Origin: Pseudonocardia sp.
Lineage (GTDB): Bacteria > Actinomycetota > Actinomycetes > Mycobacteriales > Pseudonocardiaceae
Assembly (NCBI GenBank): GCA_025869365.1
Contig: JAOZVV010000062.1
Span: 11,330 to 53,538, forward strand
Direction of reading: 5' to 3'
Length of the DNA stretch: 42,209 nt
Part shown: one piece after another, positions 26,802 through 35,393 of the stretch
Layout: each line of letters begins with the position of its first letter
Numbering within the stretch: the stretch's first letter is position 1
Program-made: the position numbers and the translations under genes
Notes under the pieces: generated by a model
The model's database searches: none
The model's input: only the letters and a program-made list of their open reading frames with translations
What the model was told of the DNA's origin: nothing

Positions 26802-28208
26802 CTACCCGACGGACGTGGCGCGGCAGGCGTCGAGCATCGCGTCCAGCCCGGCGACCTTGACCCGCTCCGCTCCCCCGCGTGCCTCGCCGAGCCGGATCTC
26901 CTCGGCGTCCAGGTTGAGCCAGTCGTCCCAGGTCACGGGCTCGACGCCGTACTCGGCGAACCGGTCGAAGATCGCGTCGCGGTCCGCGCGACGGGCCTCG
27001 GGCAGCGTCGCGAGATCCTCCAGGAGCTTCTCGACGGTCTCGATCGCGTCGTGCTTGTTGGTCCCGATGACGCCGGTGGGCCCGCGTTTGATCCACCCCG
27101 TGACGTACGCGCCGGGCACGGGGACGGCGTCGCGCACCACGCGGCCGCCGTCGCTGGGCACGACGCCGTTCTCCTCGTCGAACGGCAGGCCCGGGATCGG
27201 CTCGCCGCTGTAACCGATGGCCCGGACGACGAGACCGGCGTCGTAGGTCTCCTCCTCGCCGGTCCCCACGACCCTTCCGTCGCGGATCACGTTGCGCTGC
27301 ACGACGACCCGCTCGACGCGGCCGTCCGAACCCTCGAGCCGCACCGGCGAGCGCAGGAAGTGCAGGTGGATGCGCCTGCTCGCGGTCCCCGCCACGTTCG
27401 AGGTCCAGGAGGTGAGCATCTCGATGTTCTGCCGCTGGCGCCGGTCCGTGTTACCTCCCCCGGCCGGGTCCTCGACACCCGCCTCGAGGATGCCGTCGTC
27501 GTGCACCAGGACGTCGACGTCGTCGAGATCCCCGATCTGCCGGAGCTCCGCCGGGGTGAACCGCACGTGCTGCGGCCCACGCCGGATCACCACGTGCACG
27601 TCCCGCACGGCGCTGCGCTCCAGCGCGGCCAGCACGTGGTCCGGGACGTCCGTGGCGGCCATCTCGGCGTGCCCGCGGGCCAGCACGCGGGCGATGTCCA
27701 GCGCGACGTTCCCCGCGCCCACCACGACGACGCCCTCGGCGTCCAGCAGCGGGTTCAGCAGCGTCGCGTCGGGGTGCCCGCAGTACCAGCTGACGAACGC
27801 GCCGGAACCGTGGCTGCCGGCCAGCTCCTCCCCCGGGATGCCGAGGTCGCGGTCCAGCGAGCTCCCCGTGGCGTGGATGACGGCGTGGTAGTGCTCGCGC
27901 AGGACGTCGAGGGGGATGCCGCCCTCGCCCACGGTCACATTGCCGAGGAACCGCACCCGGGAGCCGTCCGCGAAGGGCCGCTGCAGCACCCGGATCACGG
28001 ACTTCATCTTCACATGGTCCGGCGCCACCCCGTAGCGGACCAGGCCGTACGGGGCCGGGAGCCGGTCGATCACATCGACGTCGACGGGGGTGACGTCCGA
28101 GGCCAGCAGCGCGGCGGCCGCGTACAGGCCCGAGGGCCCGGCACCGATCACCGCCACCCGTGGACGCTCCGGCGGGACGGGCGGGGTCGGTGACAGGGAT
28201 GACGTCAT
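26802..28208 (-). CDS. NADPH-ferredoxin reductase, adrenodoxin-reductase (FprA) type
   Basis: A 468-residue FAD enzyme that moves electrons from NADPH to ferredoxin, often for P450s. It has the FAD-binding VIGAGPSGLYAAAAL (GAGPSG at 22-27), the family block APYGLVRYGVAPDH, an NADP-binding VVVVGAGNVALDIARVL, VVIRRGPQHVRFTPAELR, and the C-terminal YVTGWIKRGPTGVIGTNK. ATG at 28208 is chosen because AGGAG stands about 8 nt upstream; GTG at 28223 is the alternative. The P450 10 kb away is a possible partner, but no ferredoxin gene was found. Confidence 0.93.
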   Translation of the reverse strand: MTSSLSPTPPVPPERPRVAVIGAGPSGLYAAAALLASDVTPVDVDVIDRLPAPYGLVRYGVAPDHVKMKSVIRVLQRPFADGSRVRFLGNVTVGEGGIPLDVLREHYHAVIHATGSSLDRDLGIPGEELAGSHGSGAFVSWYCGHPDATLLNPLLDAEGVVVVGAGNVALDIARVLARGHAEMAATDVPDHVLAALERSAVRDVHVVIRRGPQHVRFTPAELRQIGDLDDVDVLVHDDGILEAGVEDPAGGGNTDRRQRQNIEMLTSWTSNVAGTASRRIHLHFLRSPVRLEGSDGRVERVVVQRNVIRDGRVVGTGEEETYDAGLVVRAIGYSGEPIPGLPFDEENGVVPSDGGRVVRDAVPVPGAYVTGWIKRGPTGVIGTNKHDAIETVEKLLEDLATLPEARRADRDAIFDRFAEYGVEPVTWDDWLNLDAEEIRLGEARGGAERVKVAGLDAMLDACRATSVG

Positions 28209-28220
28209 ACAGTCGCTCCT

Positions 28221-28309
28221 CACGTCGTGGTGACGTGCAGGCCGCGGGCAAGGTGTCGGGGGCCGCGGCGGTGGTGGTGGGGCCGGTGGTGGTGGGGCCG
28301 GTGGTGGTG
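28221..28309. repeat. Inverted repeat and 15-bp tandem repeat upstream of the reductase
   Basis: CACGTC (28221-28226) and GACGTG (28232-28237) form a small inverted repeat just upstream of the reductase start. Then GGTGGTGGTGGGGCC is repeated at 28270-28284 and 28285-28299, with a partial third copy to 28309. No gene is seen here. Confidence 0.8.
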
Positions 28310-28352
28310 AGACGCGTCGGTCCGCTTCTTCCCGGTGATTATCACCTGCCGA

Positions 28353-29267
28353 TCAGTCGTTCGGGAGTATCACGACCGTTCCGCTCGCCGTGGCGGCGAT
28401 CTTGCCGTCCTCCCGGACCAGCTCGGTGCGGATCGTCCGGAAGCGTCGCCCGTCCCGGACGACGACCGAACGGCAGCTCACCTCGCTGTCCGGCGGGAGC
28501 GGCCGGAGGTAGTCGACGGTGGTGGTCAGCGGCCGGGACGGGGCGGGGGCGGCCGCGGCGAAGCGGGCCTGGGCAGCGTGCGCGACCGCCATGACCATGC
28601 CGCCGTGGACGTCTCCGCGCAGGTTCGCGGCCGTCCGGCTCAGCGACACCCGGAGCTCGGCGGGATCGGCGCCGTCGGTGGGCGTGCCGTCGAGCCCCGG
28701 CGGGAGCGCCGCGAGGTCGAGCTTCGGGACGCCGGTGACGTCCATCCACACCCGGCGGTGCACCCCCGTCGGCAGCGGGTCGACGACCATCGTGCCGGTG
28801 GCACCGGCGACCAGCGTGCCGAGATCGTCCCGGACGGTGACCGTGCCGGTACCGCACGTGGAGTCCGCGAAGCGGCCCAGACCTTCGACGTAGAGGCAGG
28901 TGGCCCCGGGCGCCGGCGCGCCGTGGTGGTCGACCCGCAGTTCCACGGTGGGGCCCCCGGTGCGCTGCGGGGTGGAGGTGTGCACGGCGATGCCGAGCGC
29001 GGTGTCCACGGCGACCGAGACCAGCAGCGTGCTCACCCGACCGGCGGAGTCGAGCGTGCCGGGGCCCAGCAGGGTCCGGAGCAGGACACGGCCCCGTCCG
29101 ATCTCCACCGGGGTGAGGCCGAGGCCGCCCTCCACGGGCGAGCGGGCGAACCGCACGGTCAGCAGGGGGACGTCGTCGAAGCCGCCGGGCCGGTCGGGGG
29201 TGGCGGGCGGCATCCGGTCGGCGGTGTACAGGGTCGGCGTCATCGCCGTCCCGACATCGGGGTCCAT
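28353..29267 (-). CDS. Double-hotdog acyl-CoA thioesterase-family protein
   Basis: A 304-residue protein with two hotdog-like halves. The second half holds NLRGDVHGGMVMAVAHAAQARFAAA and TTTVDYLRPLPPDSEVSCRSVVVRDGRRFRTIRTELVREDGKIAATASGTVVIL, a clear PaaI-type thioesterase pattern. The first half has LGIAVHTSTPQRTGGPTVELRVDHHGAP, a degenerate copy. It probably hydrolyses an acyl- or aroyl-CoA. ATG at 29267 follows AGGA at about 8 nt; GTG at 29285 is possible. It stands between the ferredoxin reductase and the GlxA-type regulator, all leftward. Confidence 0.8.
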   Translation of the reverse strand: MDPDVGTAMTPTLYTADRMPPATPDRPGGFDDVPLLTVRFARSPVEGGLGLTPVEIGRGRVLLRTLLGPGTLDSAGRVSTLLVSVAVDTALGIAVHTSTPQRTGGPTVELRVDHHGAPAPGATCLYVEGLGRFADSTCGTGTVTVRDDLGTLVAGATGTMVVDPLPTGVHRRVWMDVTGVPKLDLAALPPGLDGTPTDGADPAELRVSLSRTAANLRGDVHGGMVMAVAHAAQARFAAAAPAPSRPLTTTVDYLRPLPPDSEVSCRSVVVRDGRRFRTIRTELVREDGKIAATASGTVVILPND

Positions 29268-29319
29268 CCGGACATCCTGCGACACCGGGACCCGCGCGCC
29301 GGCCGGGACGTGCCCGGCG

Positions 29320-30300
29320 TCACGCGGGCATCATGTCCGGCTCGGAGCTGCGGAACGAACGCCGGTAGTCCGCCGGGGCGACCCCCACGGCCTTGCGGAA
29401 ATGGTGCCGCAGCAGCGTCGCCGAGCCGAACCCGCAGCGGGCCGCGACGGCGTCGACGCCGAGGTCGGTGCCCTCCAGCAGGCGCCGGGCGTGCAGGACG
29501 CGCTGGCGGGTGAGCCAGCGGTGCGGGGTCGTGCCCGTCTCGGTGGTGAAGCGCCGGGCGAAGGTCCGCTCGGACATCGCGGCCCGGCGGGCGAGGTCCG
29601 CGACCGAGTGCTCGACGTCCAGGTGGGCCAGCATCCAGTCCAGCACGGGGCCGAGCGAATCCGCCGAGCACTCCGGGATCGGACGCTCGATGAACTGCCG
29701 CTGCCCGCCGTCCCGCTGCGGCGGGACGACCATCCGGCGGGCGATCCCGTTCACGACCTCGCTGCCGAGCTCGCGGCGGACCAGGTGCAGGCACGCGTCG
29801 ATCCCGGCGGCGGTGCCCGCGGAGGTGATCAGGTTGCCGTCGTCGACGTAGAGGACGTCCGGATCGACCGTGACGTGCGGGTACCGGGCCCGCAGTTCGT
29901 CCACGCTGTGCCAGTGCGACGTGCAGCGGCGCCCGTCCAGGATTCCGGCCGCGGCCAGCACGAAGACCCCGGAACAGACGGTCAGCAGGGTGGCGCCGTC
30001 CCGCTCGGCCTGGCGCAGCGCCTCGAGGACCTCCTCGGGGAACTCGCGCATGCGGGTGGCGGGGATGGCGACGAGATCGGCCCCGCGGAGCCCGTCGAGG
30101 CCGAAGCGCGGCGTGACGTCGACGCCCGCGGTGGTGGCGATCGGCTCCCCGGCGACCTGCCCGCAGACCCGGAACTCCAGCACCGGCAGGCCGTCGTCGG
30201 ACCGGTCCATGCCGAAGACCTCGCAGAGCACCCCGAACTCGAACACGGCGAGATCGGGCAGGACGAGTACGGCGACGCTCCGCAGCATGGCGACCAGCAT
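29320..30300 (-). CDS. GlxA-type AraC-family transcriptional regulator
   Basis: A 326-residue regulator with an N-terminal DJ-1/PfpI (class I glutamine amidotransferase-like) domain and a C-terminal AraC helix-turn-helix. The first domain shows AVLVLPDLAVFEFGVLCEVFG, TLLTVCSGVFVLAAAGILDGRRCTSHW and YVDDGNLITSAGTAAGIDACLHLV. The second has VEHSVADLARRAAMSERTFARRFTTETGTTPHRWLTRQRVLHARRLLEGTDLGVDAVAARCGFGSATLLRHHFRKAVGVAPADYRR. ATG at 30300 or 30288 may be the start. It diverges from a small membrane protein across a palindrome-rich gap that is probably its operator. Confidence 0.92.
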   Translation of the reverse strand: MLVAMLRSVAVLVLPDLAVFEFGVLCEVFGMDRSDDGLPVLEFRVCGQVAGEPIATTAGVDVTPRFGLDGLRGADLVAIPATRMREFPEEVLEALRQAERDGATLLTVCSGVFVLAAAGILDGRRCTSHWHSVDELRARYPHVTVDPDVLYVDDGNLITSAGTAAGIDACLHLVRRELGSEVVNGIARRMVVPPQRDGGQRQFIERPIPECSADSLGPVLDWMLAHLDVEHSVADLARRAAMSERTFARRFTTETGTTPHRWLTRQRVLHARRLLEGTDLGVDAVAARCGFGSATLLRHHFRKAVGVAPADYRRSFRSSEPDMMPA

Positions 30301-30301
30301 A

Positions 30302-30374
30302 CTGGCAGCATCTTTTCGTAGAGTGACATCTCCGCCACTTCTGGCAGGAAGTGAATGAGCGGAAACTTCCTGCC
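30302..30374. promoter_or_regulatory. Overlapping inverted repeats between divergent genes
   Basis: GGCAGGAAGT (30343-30352) and ACTTCCTGCC (30365-30374) are a perfect 10-bp inverted repeat with a 12-bp spacer that abuts the ATG at 30375. CACTTC (30336-30341) and GAAGTG (30348-30353) are a second, overlapping inverted repeat sharing the same arm. CTGGCAG also occurs at 30302-30308, next to the regulator start. This is the layout expected for an AraC-type operator controlling both genes, or alternative RNA hairpins over the translation start. Confidence 0.6.
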
Positions 30375-30608
30375 ATGACCGCAACAGTTCTCGTCCTCGC
30401 CGCTCTCGGCCTCCTCGTCCTCCTCGCCGTGCGGGGCCACCGCTCCGGGCGCCGCCCCTTCCGCCTCGACCAGTTCCGTCCGGCCGCGCCGTTCGCGGGG
30501 ACCTTCGCCGGTCCCGGTCCCGTCGACATGGACCGGGAGCGCCTGCTCGCGGACCTGCGGGCACTGCCGGACGCCCCGGCCGACGTCGAGTACCGGCTGC
30601 GTGTCTAG
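30375..30608 (+). CDS. Small single-helix membrane protein
   Basis: A 77-residue protein with one N-terminal helix, ATVLVLAALGLLVLLAVRG, followed by basic residues (HRSGRRPFR) and a short soluble tail ending RLLADLRALPDAPADVEYRLRV. The positive-inside rule puts the tail in the cytoplasm. I do not recognise the family. ATG at 30375 lies directly after the inverted repeat; a GTG at 30351 would add 8 residues. It is divergent from the GlxA-type regulator and probably its target. Its stop shares the sequence CTAG with the stop of the convergent neighbour. Confidence 0.7.
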   Translation: MTATVLVLAALGLLVLLAVRGHRSGRRPFRLDQFRPAAPFAGTFAGPGPVDMDRERLLADLRALPDAPADVEYRLRV

Positions 30609-31693
30609 GTCCTGTCCAGGCCTGTCCAGGCCCGGCCGTCCCGCACGAGGTCCGTCAACCGATCCGCCTCCTCGTCGACCTCCCTGCGCACCCGCGCCGG
30701 GAGGTCGAGGAACGGTTCGGGCACGACATGCCCGTCCGAGTGCCGCCAGGTGCCGGCCACCCGGCCGTCGACCAGGAACGTGGGGACGGACTGCGGCCGG
30801 CGGACGTGGAACACCTTGTCCCGGTGCTCCGCGGGCAGGATCCGGGCCCGGGTGGCGTGCCCGAGCAGGAGCACCGCGTCGAAGGTGGAGAGGAACCGGA
30901 CCGGCGCGGGGACGTCCGCCGCCGGGAGGGGCGCCCGCGAGACGTCGAGCAGCTCGCCGCCGTCCGGGTCCCGGAAGCGGCGCAGCGTCATCCGCCCGAG
31001 CACCGCCCGCGCCTCCCCGATCGTCCAGCCCGCGTACCGGGACAGGTCCTTCGCCGACGCCGGCCCGAAGCCGCGCAGGTACCGGCCGGCCAGGACCTCC
31101 TGGGCCCGTTCGAGATCCACGGGCCGGACGAGCCGGCCGCGCGCCAGGCCGTAGACGTGCGCCCGCGGGAGCTCCCAGGTCCCGGCCGGCGGGACCCGGA
31201 CCAGATCCAGCCAGAGCTGCACGCACGGCCAGGCCACCTTCGGGTACCCGTCCGCCTGCAGCCGCCCGACGATCTCCGCCTGCTTACGCGGACCGTCCGC
31301 GAGGTACCCGCGCACGGCCTGCGCGACGGCGTCCGTGTCCAGCTCGGCGATCTCCTTGTACGCCCGGCGCATCCACGTCCGCCGCGGCTCCCGCACCGCC
31401 TCGGTGAGCGCCGGGTAGTCCGCCGCGGACACCATGTGGATCGTGCAGCGCATCACCCAGCCCTGCACGATCGCGCCGCGGGTGAGCGCGTCGGTGAGAT
31501 CGGCCCGCCGGAAGTCCCGGAGCCGGGACCACAGGCCGACGTACCCGGACGGCGCGTACTGCGTCTGGAGCCCGCCTACCCGCTCCACGGCCTTCGCCAC
31601 CGGGAGATCGGCACGCTCGAGCAGCAGCTGCCGGGCGAGCACCGCCCGGTTCAGCTCGCCCCAGGACAACACCCGCTCCCCCGCGCCAGCCAT
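30605..31693 (-). CDS. AlkZ/YcaQ-family winged-helix DNA glycosylase-like protein
   Basis: A 362-residue HTH_42 (winged-helix) family protein. GLQTQYAPSGYVGLWSRL carries the Q-x-Q motif (Gln43, Gln45) known from AlkZ-type glycosylases; RCTIHMVSAADYPAL and RVAGTWRHSDGHVVPEPF are other family blocks. AlkZ and AlkX relatives excise alkylated or crosslinked bases, and some protect producers from their own genotoxins. Whether this one does is unknown. ATG at 31693 follows GGAGG at 8 nt. It is 13 bp after the upstream flavin monooxygenase gene, so it is the last gene of that operon. Confidence 0.88.
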   Translation of the reverse strand: MAGAGERVLSWGELNRAVLARQLLLERADLPVAKAVERVGGLQTQYAPSGYVGLWSRLRDFRRADLTDALTRGAIVQGWVMRCTIHMVSAADYPALTEAVREPRRTWMRRAYKEIAELDTDAVAQAVRGYLADGPRKQAEIVGRLQADGYPKVAWPCVQLWLDLVRVPPAGTWELPRAHVYGLARGRLVRPVDLERAQEVLAGRYLRGFGPASAKDLSRYAGWTIGEARAVLGRMTLRRFRDPDGGELLDVSRAPLPAADVPAPVRFLSTFDAVLLLGHATRARILPAEHRDKVFHVRRPQSVPTFLVDGRVAGTWRHSDGHVVPEPFLDLPARVRREVDEEADRLTDLVRDGRAWTGLDRT

Positions 31694-31706
31694 CCCCGCC
31701 CTCCCG

Positions 31707-33017
31707 TCAGGTGGGGTACGGGAGGCCGAGGTGGTCCCGCAGGGTGGGGCCCGTGTACGCCGTGCGGTAGCTCCCGCGGTCCTGCAGCTCGGGGATCACC
31801 GTGTCCACGAAGGTGTCCAGGCCGGTGGGGACGAGGTGCGGGATCAGGATGAAGCCGTCGCTCGCGTCCGCCTGCACCGCCTCGTCGATCTGCTCGGCGA
31901 CCTGCTTCGGCGTCCCGACGAACGAGTGCCGCGCCGTGGTCTCGACGATCAGCTCGCGGATCGAGAGCCTCTTCGCCTCCGCCAGCTCCCGCCAGTCCCG
32001 CGCGACCTTCAGCGGATCCCGCTCGTGCCGCACCCGACCGCGGGTGATGTTCACGTTCTCCGGGTCCGGGTCGACGTCCGGGAGCGGGCCGTCCGGGTCG
32101 TACGCCGAGAGGTCCCGGCCCCAGACCTGCTCCAGGAACGCGATCGCGGTCTGCGGGGAGACCTGCTCGTGCCGGATGCGCTCCGCGTTCTCCGCGGCGT
32201 CCGCCGGGGTGTCCCCGAGGACGAACGTGGCCGCGGGCAGGATCGTGAGGTCCGTGTCCACCCGGCCGTGGCGCGGCAGCCGGTCCTTCAGGTCCCGGTA
32301 GAACTCCTGTCCCGCCTCGATCGTGCTGTGCCGGGAGAAGATCGCGTCCGCGGTCGCCGCGCCGAACTCGCGGCCCTGCTCCGAGTCCCCGGACTGGATC
32401 AGCACCGGATGCCCCTGAGGGCTGCGCGGCACGGAGAACCGCCCGCGGAAGGAGAACTGCCCGCTCTCGTACCCGACGACCGGCGCCTCGCTCCCGACCT
32501 CCGCACTCCGGCTGAGCCACAACGCCTTCGCCGCCGCGAGCATGTCCCCCGCCCGCTCGTAGCGCTGCTCCGGCTTCAGGAACCCGCCGCGCCGGAAGTT
32601 CGCCCCGGTGAAGGCGTCCGAACTGGTGACGAGATTCCATGCCGAGCGGCCGCCGGAGAGGTGGTCCAGCGAGGCGAACTGCCGGGCCAGCCCGTACGGC
32701 TCGTTGAACGTGGTGTTGATCGTCCCGGCGAGCCCGACCCGCTCGGTGACCGCGGCGATCGCGTTCAGGACGGTGAGGGTGTCCGGCCGCCCGACGACGT
32801 CCAGGTCGTGGATCCGGCCGCGGTGCTCGCGCAGCCGCAGCCCCTCGGCGAGGAACACGAAGTCGAACAGACCGCGCTCGGCCGCCCGGGAGAACGTCGC
32901 GAACGACGCGAAGTCCGTCTGGCTGCCCGCGGCCGGGTCGCTCCACACGGTGGTGTTGTTGACCCCCGGGAAGTGGGCGGCGAGATGGACCTGCTTGCGG
33001 GTCTGCGGGCGGGTCAC
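31707..33017 (-). CDS. FMN-dependent monooxygenase, NtaA/SnaA/DszA family
   Basis: A 436-residue luciferase-fold enzyme that uses FMNH2 from a separate reductase to oxidise a substrate, often at C-S or C-N bonds. Marks are QVHLAAHFPGVNNTTVW, FDFVFLAEGLRLREH, LDHLSGGRSAWNLVTSSDAFTGANF, RSPQGHPVLIQSGDSEQGREFGAATADAIFS and HSFVGTPKQVAEQIDE. The GTG start has GGAGGT 6 nt upstream and overlaps the stop of the preceding gene (GTGA). The pair of monooxygenases recalls sulfur-scavenging or alkanesulfonate/EDTA systems, but no transporter lies next to them. Confidence 0.93.
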   Translation of the reverse strand: MTRPQTRKQVHLAAHFPGVNNTTVWSDPAAGSQTDFASFATFSRAAERGLFDFVFLAEGLRLREHRGRIHDLDVVGRPDTLTVLNAIAAVTERVGLAGTINTTFNEPYGLARQFASLDHLSGGRSAWNLVTSSDAFTGANFRRGGFLKPEQRYERAGDMLAAAKALWLSRSAEVGSEAPVVGYESGQFSFRGRFSVPRSPQGHPVLIQSGDSEQGREFGAATADAIFSRHSTIEAGQEFYRDLKDRLPRHGRVDTDLTILPAATFVLGDTPADAAENAERIRHEQVSPQTAIAFLEQVWGRDLSAYDPDGPLPDVDPDPENVNITRGRVRHERDPLKVARDWRELAEAKRLSIRELIVETTARHSFVGTPKQVAEQIDEAVQADASDGFILIPHLVPTGLDTFVDTVIPELQDRGSYRTAYTGPTLRDHLGLPYPT

Positions 33018-34165
33018 GGACACACCTCCGCGTGGTGGCGGTTCGCCGGCCGGGACAGCCCGAACCGTTCCCGCAGCGTCCCGGAACTCGGTGTCGACGG
33101 CCGGGCACCGGCCCCGACCAGCAGCGGGACCACCCCGTCGACGATCGCGTCGAGGCTGCCCGGCAGGGTCAGCGGCACGAAGGTGACCCCGTCCGCCGCG
33201 TGCGCCCGGACGATCTCGCCGACCAGCGCCGCGAGCCCTTCGGGCGTACCGACGTACTGGACGCCCTCGGGGTCCGGACCCGGGGTCAGCGCGTCGAGTG
33301 CGGCGAGCGCGCCGCGGGCCTCGCCGTCGGTACCGCCGAGCAGGACCTCGACGTCCAGCAGCACCGTGATCCCCGACGGGTCCCGGCCCGACTCGGCGGC
33401 CGCGGCCTGGACCTCCAGGCGGGCGGCGGCGGCCTGGGAGACGCCCGGCGCGGAGATCCGCACGACGTCCGCCCACCGGGCCGCGACGCCCAGTGCCTCG
33501 GGATCGTCCGCCCGCACGACCACCAGCGGCTGGCCCTGCGGTGAGCGCGGAGTGATCGACGGGCCCTTCACCGAGAAGAACTCGCCCTCGAAGTCCGCGT
33601 AGTGGATCTTCTCCCGGTCCACGTAGCGGCCCGTCGCGGCGTCCCGGACCACCGCGTCGTCCTCCCAGGAGTCCCACAGCAGCCGGGCGGCCTCGATGAC
33701 CTCGGCGGCCTCGAGCCACAGCTCGGCCACCGGCCGCGCCGGCGTCCGCCCGAACAGCGCGGCCTCGGCGGGGGTCCGCGAGACCGTCACCTCCCAGCCG
33801 GCCCGGCCGGAGGACACCAGGTCCAGCGTCGCGATCGCCTTCTGGACGTGGAACGGCTCGCTGTGCGTGACGTCCACCTGCGGGGCCAGCCCGATCCCGG
33901 GGACGACCGGCGCGACCCGGGCCGCGATCGCCACGGCGTCCAGCGAGTCCTCCAGCAGGTCCGGGTCGCCGGTGGGCGCCGCGCACGGCTCCGCCAGCAC
34001 CACGAGGTCCAGGCCGCCGCGGGCGGCCGCTCTCGCCAGGCGCACGTGGTGCGCGGCACCGGTCAGGCCCGCCACGTCCGCGTCCGGCAGGCGCCAGGCC
34101 GCCGGATGGCGGCCCGCCCCGCCGATCTCCACCGCGAGGTGCAGGGGTGTCCCGGGGGTGTTCAC
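33014..34165 (-). CDS. LLM-class flavin-dependent oxidoreductase
   Basis: A 383-residue second member of the bacterial luciferase superfamily. It has LDLVVLAEPCAAPTGDP, IGLAPQVDVTHSEPFHVQKAIATLDLVSSGRAGWEVTVSR, and SITPRSPQGQPLVVVRADDPEALGVAARWADVVRIS. It is shorter and more divergent than the following NtaA-type gene. GTG at 34165 follows AAGGGAG at 5-6 nt; the upstream extension to 34237 is not protein-like. It overlaps the next gene by 4 bp and follows the lyase gene by 37 bp, so all are probably one operon. Substrate unknown. Confidence 0.9.
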   Translation of the reverse strand: MNTPGTPLHLAVEIGGAGRHPAAWRLPDADVAGLTGAAHHVRLARAAARGGLDLVVLAEPCAAPTGDPDLLEDSLDAVAIAARVAPVVPGIGLAPQVDVTHSEPFHVQKAIATLDLVSSGRAGWEVTVSRTPAEAALFGRTPARPVAELWLEAAEVIEAARLLWDSWEDDAVVRDAATGRYVDREKIHYADFEGEFFSVKGPSITPRSPQGQPLVVVRADDPEALGVAARWADVVRISAPGVSQAAAARLEVQAAAAESGRDPSGITVLLDVEVLLGGTDGEARGALAALDALTPGPDPEGVQYVGTPEGLAALVGEIVRAHAADGVTFVPLTLPGSLDAIVDGVVPLLVGAGARPSTPSSGTLRERFGLSRPANRHHAEVCP

Positions 34166-34202
34166 AGCTCTCCCTTCGACGGTCGCGGGTGGGCCGGCCC
34201 GG

Positions 34203-35333
34203 TCATCGGGATCCCACCACCCGGTCCACCAGCTCACCGGCGTGGTGCGGCGCGTCGCCCGGCGCCGTCAGTGCGAGGTTGCGCGCCATGGCCTCCGGAT
34301 GCACGGTGAGGCCCGCGAGGCAGACCCGCAGCCGCGCGGCGGCGCCACCCGTGGCCCGCAGCAGGTCCGTGAGCGTCGGCCATTCGGCGTGCCACGGCCC
34401 CGCGGCCCGCTGGTGCTCGTGGTCCATCGACGCCAGCAACGTCGCCACGAGGCCCGGCGCCCGGCGGGCGGCCGCCCGCGCCGTCACCGCCGCGATCGGG
34501 TTCCGCTTGTGCGGCATGGACGACGAGTCCCCCGGCGCCGCCTCGGACACCTCGCCCAGCTCGGTGCCGGCCAGCAGGACGACGTCCGTGGCGGGCTTCG
34601 CGCACGCCCCGGCGGCGACGCCCAGCGCCCCGGCCAGCTCGCCGATCCGGGTGCGTTCGGTGTGCCAGGGCACGCCCTGGCGGGCGAGTCCCAGCGCGTC
34701 GGCGAGGGAGTCCGCGACGGCCGGACCGTGCGGGTGCGACGCCGCCAGCGTCCCCGCGGCGCCGCCGAACTGCACCGGGAGCCCGACGACGGCGGCGCGC
34801 AGCAGGGCCCCCGCGCGGTCCAGACCCGCGCACCACCCGGCCGCGACCAGGCCGAACGTGCTCGGCAGGGCCTGCTGCCCGAGGGTGCGGGCGATCATGG
34901 GCGTGTCCCGGTGGGCGACGGCGAGGCCGGCGGCGGCGTCCGCGGCGCCGGCGAGATCCGCCAGCAGGATCTCCGCCGCGCGTCGGACGAGCAGCACGAG
35001 CGCGCTGTCCATGACGTCCTGGCTGGTCGCCCCGGGGTGGACCGATCTCCCCGCCTCCGCGCCCGCCGCAGCCCGGATCGCCCTGACCAGCGGGATCACC
35101 GGGTTCCCGCCCTCGACGGCGGCCGCCCCCAGTTCCGCCACGTCCACCTGCAGGCCCGCGGCCGCCGCCGCGATCACCTCGGCGTGCGCGGCCGGGACCG
35201 CCCCGTGCGCCGCGGCGGCGCGGGACAGCGCGACCTCGACGTCGAGCAGGGCCCGGACCCAGGCCGCGTCGTCGAGGGCCGCCTCGACCCGGTCGGCGCC
35301 GGCGAGCGGGCCGAACAGGGTGGTGCTGGTCAT
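34203..35333 (-). CDS. Fumarase/aspartase-superfamily lyase, 3-carboxy-cis,cis-muconate cycloisomerase (PcaB) type
   Basis: A 376-residue member of the superfamily. GATSQD (101-106) and the signature SSMPHKRNP (271-279) carry the active-site residues. NPVIPLV near residue 77 and DHEHQRAAGPWHAEWPTL are typical of PcaB, which acts in the protocatechuate branch of the beta-ketoadipate pathway. It is shorter than many PcaB proteins, and no other pca gene is adjacent except possibly the CoA-transferase pair 1.5 kb away, so a different lyase reaction is possible. ATG at 35333 is the start. It heads the operon with the two monooxygenases and diverges from the HAD gene. Confidence 0.85.
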   Translation of the reverse strand: MTSTTLFGPLAGADRVEAALDDAAWVRALLDVEVALSRAAAAHGAVPAAHAEVIAAAAAGLQVDVAELGAAAVEGGNPVIPLVRAIRAAAGAEAGRSVHPGATSQDVMDSALVLLVRRAAEILLADLAGAADAAAGLAVAHRDTPMIARTLGQQALPSTFGLVAAGWCAGLDRAGALLRAAVVGLPVQFGGAAGTLAASHPHGPAVADSLADALGLARQGVPWHTERTRIGELAGALGVAAGACAKPATDVVLLAGTELGEVSEAAPGDSSSMPHKRNPIAAVTARAAARRAPGLVATLLASMDHEHQRAAGPWHAEWPTLTDLLRATGGAAARLRVCLAGLTVHPEAMARNLALTAPGDAPHHAGELVDRVVGSR

Positions 35334-35393
35334 GGGAGGACCGTACGACACCACACCGACGGAGACCGTCGCGGACGACTGCCTCCTGTGACA

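Noticed and set aside
28270..28309. GGTGGTGGTGGGGCC repeats as a possible regulatory array
   Set aside because: Only 2.7 copies of a simple-sequence unit are present, with no symmetry; replication slippage explains it.
33696..35393. Upstream extension of the HAD hydrolase frame
   Set aside because: The frame is open for about 560 codons but only as antisense to the monooxygenase and lyase genes; the HAD motif begins eight residues after the ATG at 35394.
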